DNA from: an uncultured Bacilli bacterium
GTDB lineage: Bacteria > Bacillota_I > Bacilli_A > RF39 > UBA660
DNA length: 14,579 bases
Direction: 5' to 3'
Assembly: GCA_934102255.1 (NCBI GenBank)
Contig: CAKOSN010000040.1
Location: forward strand, 1-14,579
Position numbers and translations under genes: made by a program. Shown one piece after another: positions 14,540-14,579 of this stretch (the first letter of the stretch is position 1; each line of letters begins with the position of its first letter). The notes under the pieces are model-generated. The model made no database searches and had not been told where the DNA came from. It was given only the letters and a program-made list of their open reading frames with translations.

Positions 14540-14548
14540 ATTTTAGCA
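14540..14548 (-). promoter_or_regulatory. secA: Extended -10 promoter of secA
   Basis: The minus strand reads TGCTAAAAT, an extended -10 box 26 nt before the ATG. The -35 position at 17-nt spacing (TAGGAA) is poor. The transcript would begin near 14533 and carry a short leader with the GGAGG site. Confidence 0.5.
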
Positions 14549-14579
14549 CAACCCTCTGTAATTTCCTAGAAAAACCTTA

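Overview
This window is AT-rich DNA in which every credible gene lies on the minus strand. SecA has the Bacillota length (832 aa) and a C-terminal SEC-C zinc motif, Shine-Dalgarno sites are AGGAG/GGAGG-like, and promoters are mostly TGn-extended -10 boxes. Three genes end in TGA, including one where TGA sits immediately before the next gene in the same frame, so the standard bacterial code is used and not the Mycoplasma code. Together this suggests a low-GC Bacillota/Bacilli-type bacterium, perhaps one of the gut lineages close to Mollicutes that keep code 11. The lineage is inference; the code is seen directly.

Region 1 (275-5274) is the most unusual part: a tight four-gene operon with its own promoter and terminator. 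In transcription order it encodes (i) a membrane protein with a zinc ribbon and a C-terminal BspA-type leucine-rich repeat array, (ii) a radical SAM/SPASM enzyme with a long extra C-terminal domain, (iii) a 124-residue protein ending in a Ser/Gly/Trp segment, 13 consecutive Asn and a terminal Arg, and (iv) a two-zinc-ribbon membrane protein with a Tim44/SnoaL-like middle domain. Gaps are 9, 1 and 11 nt. The radical SAM gene directly next to a small protein with a low-complexity tail looks like a peptide- or protein-modification system that I cannot match to a named one.

Region 2 (5278-8305) holds an unknown 156-aa protein with a Nudix hydrolase (two-gene operon), a 191-aa protein with weak ADP-ribosyltransferase-like features, and an MccF/LD-carboxypeptidase (S66) homologue with Thr where the family nucleophile Ser is expected.

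Region 3 (8503-11711) contains a leaderless GH10 glycoside hydrolase, a GNAT acetyltransferase and a DUF1444/YtpQ-like protein. The GH10 and DUF1444-like genes share an almost identical 29-nt promoter segment and both end in TAG followed by 21 or 26 open codons. The 376 bases between the GH10 start and the GNAT stop hold several hairpins, an orphan Shine-Dalgarno site and decayed-looking short frames, possibly the remains of a lost gene or insertion element.

Region 4 (12015-14548) is the housekeeping gene secA with its promoter. No tRNA, rRNA, CRISPR array or intact mobile element was seen.
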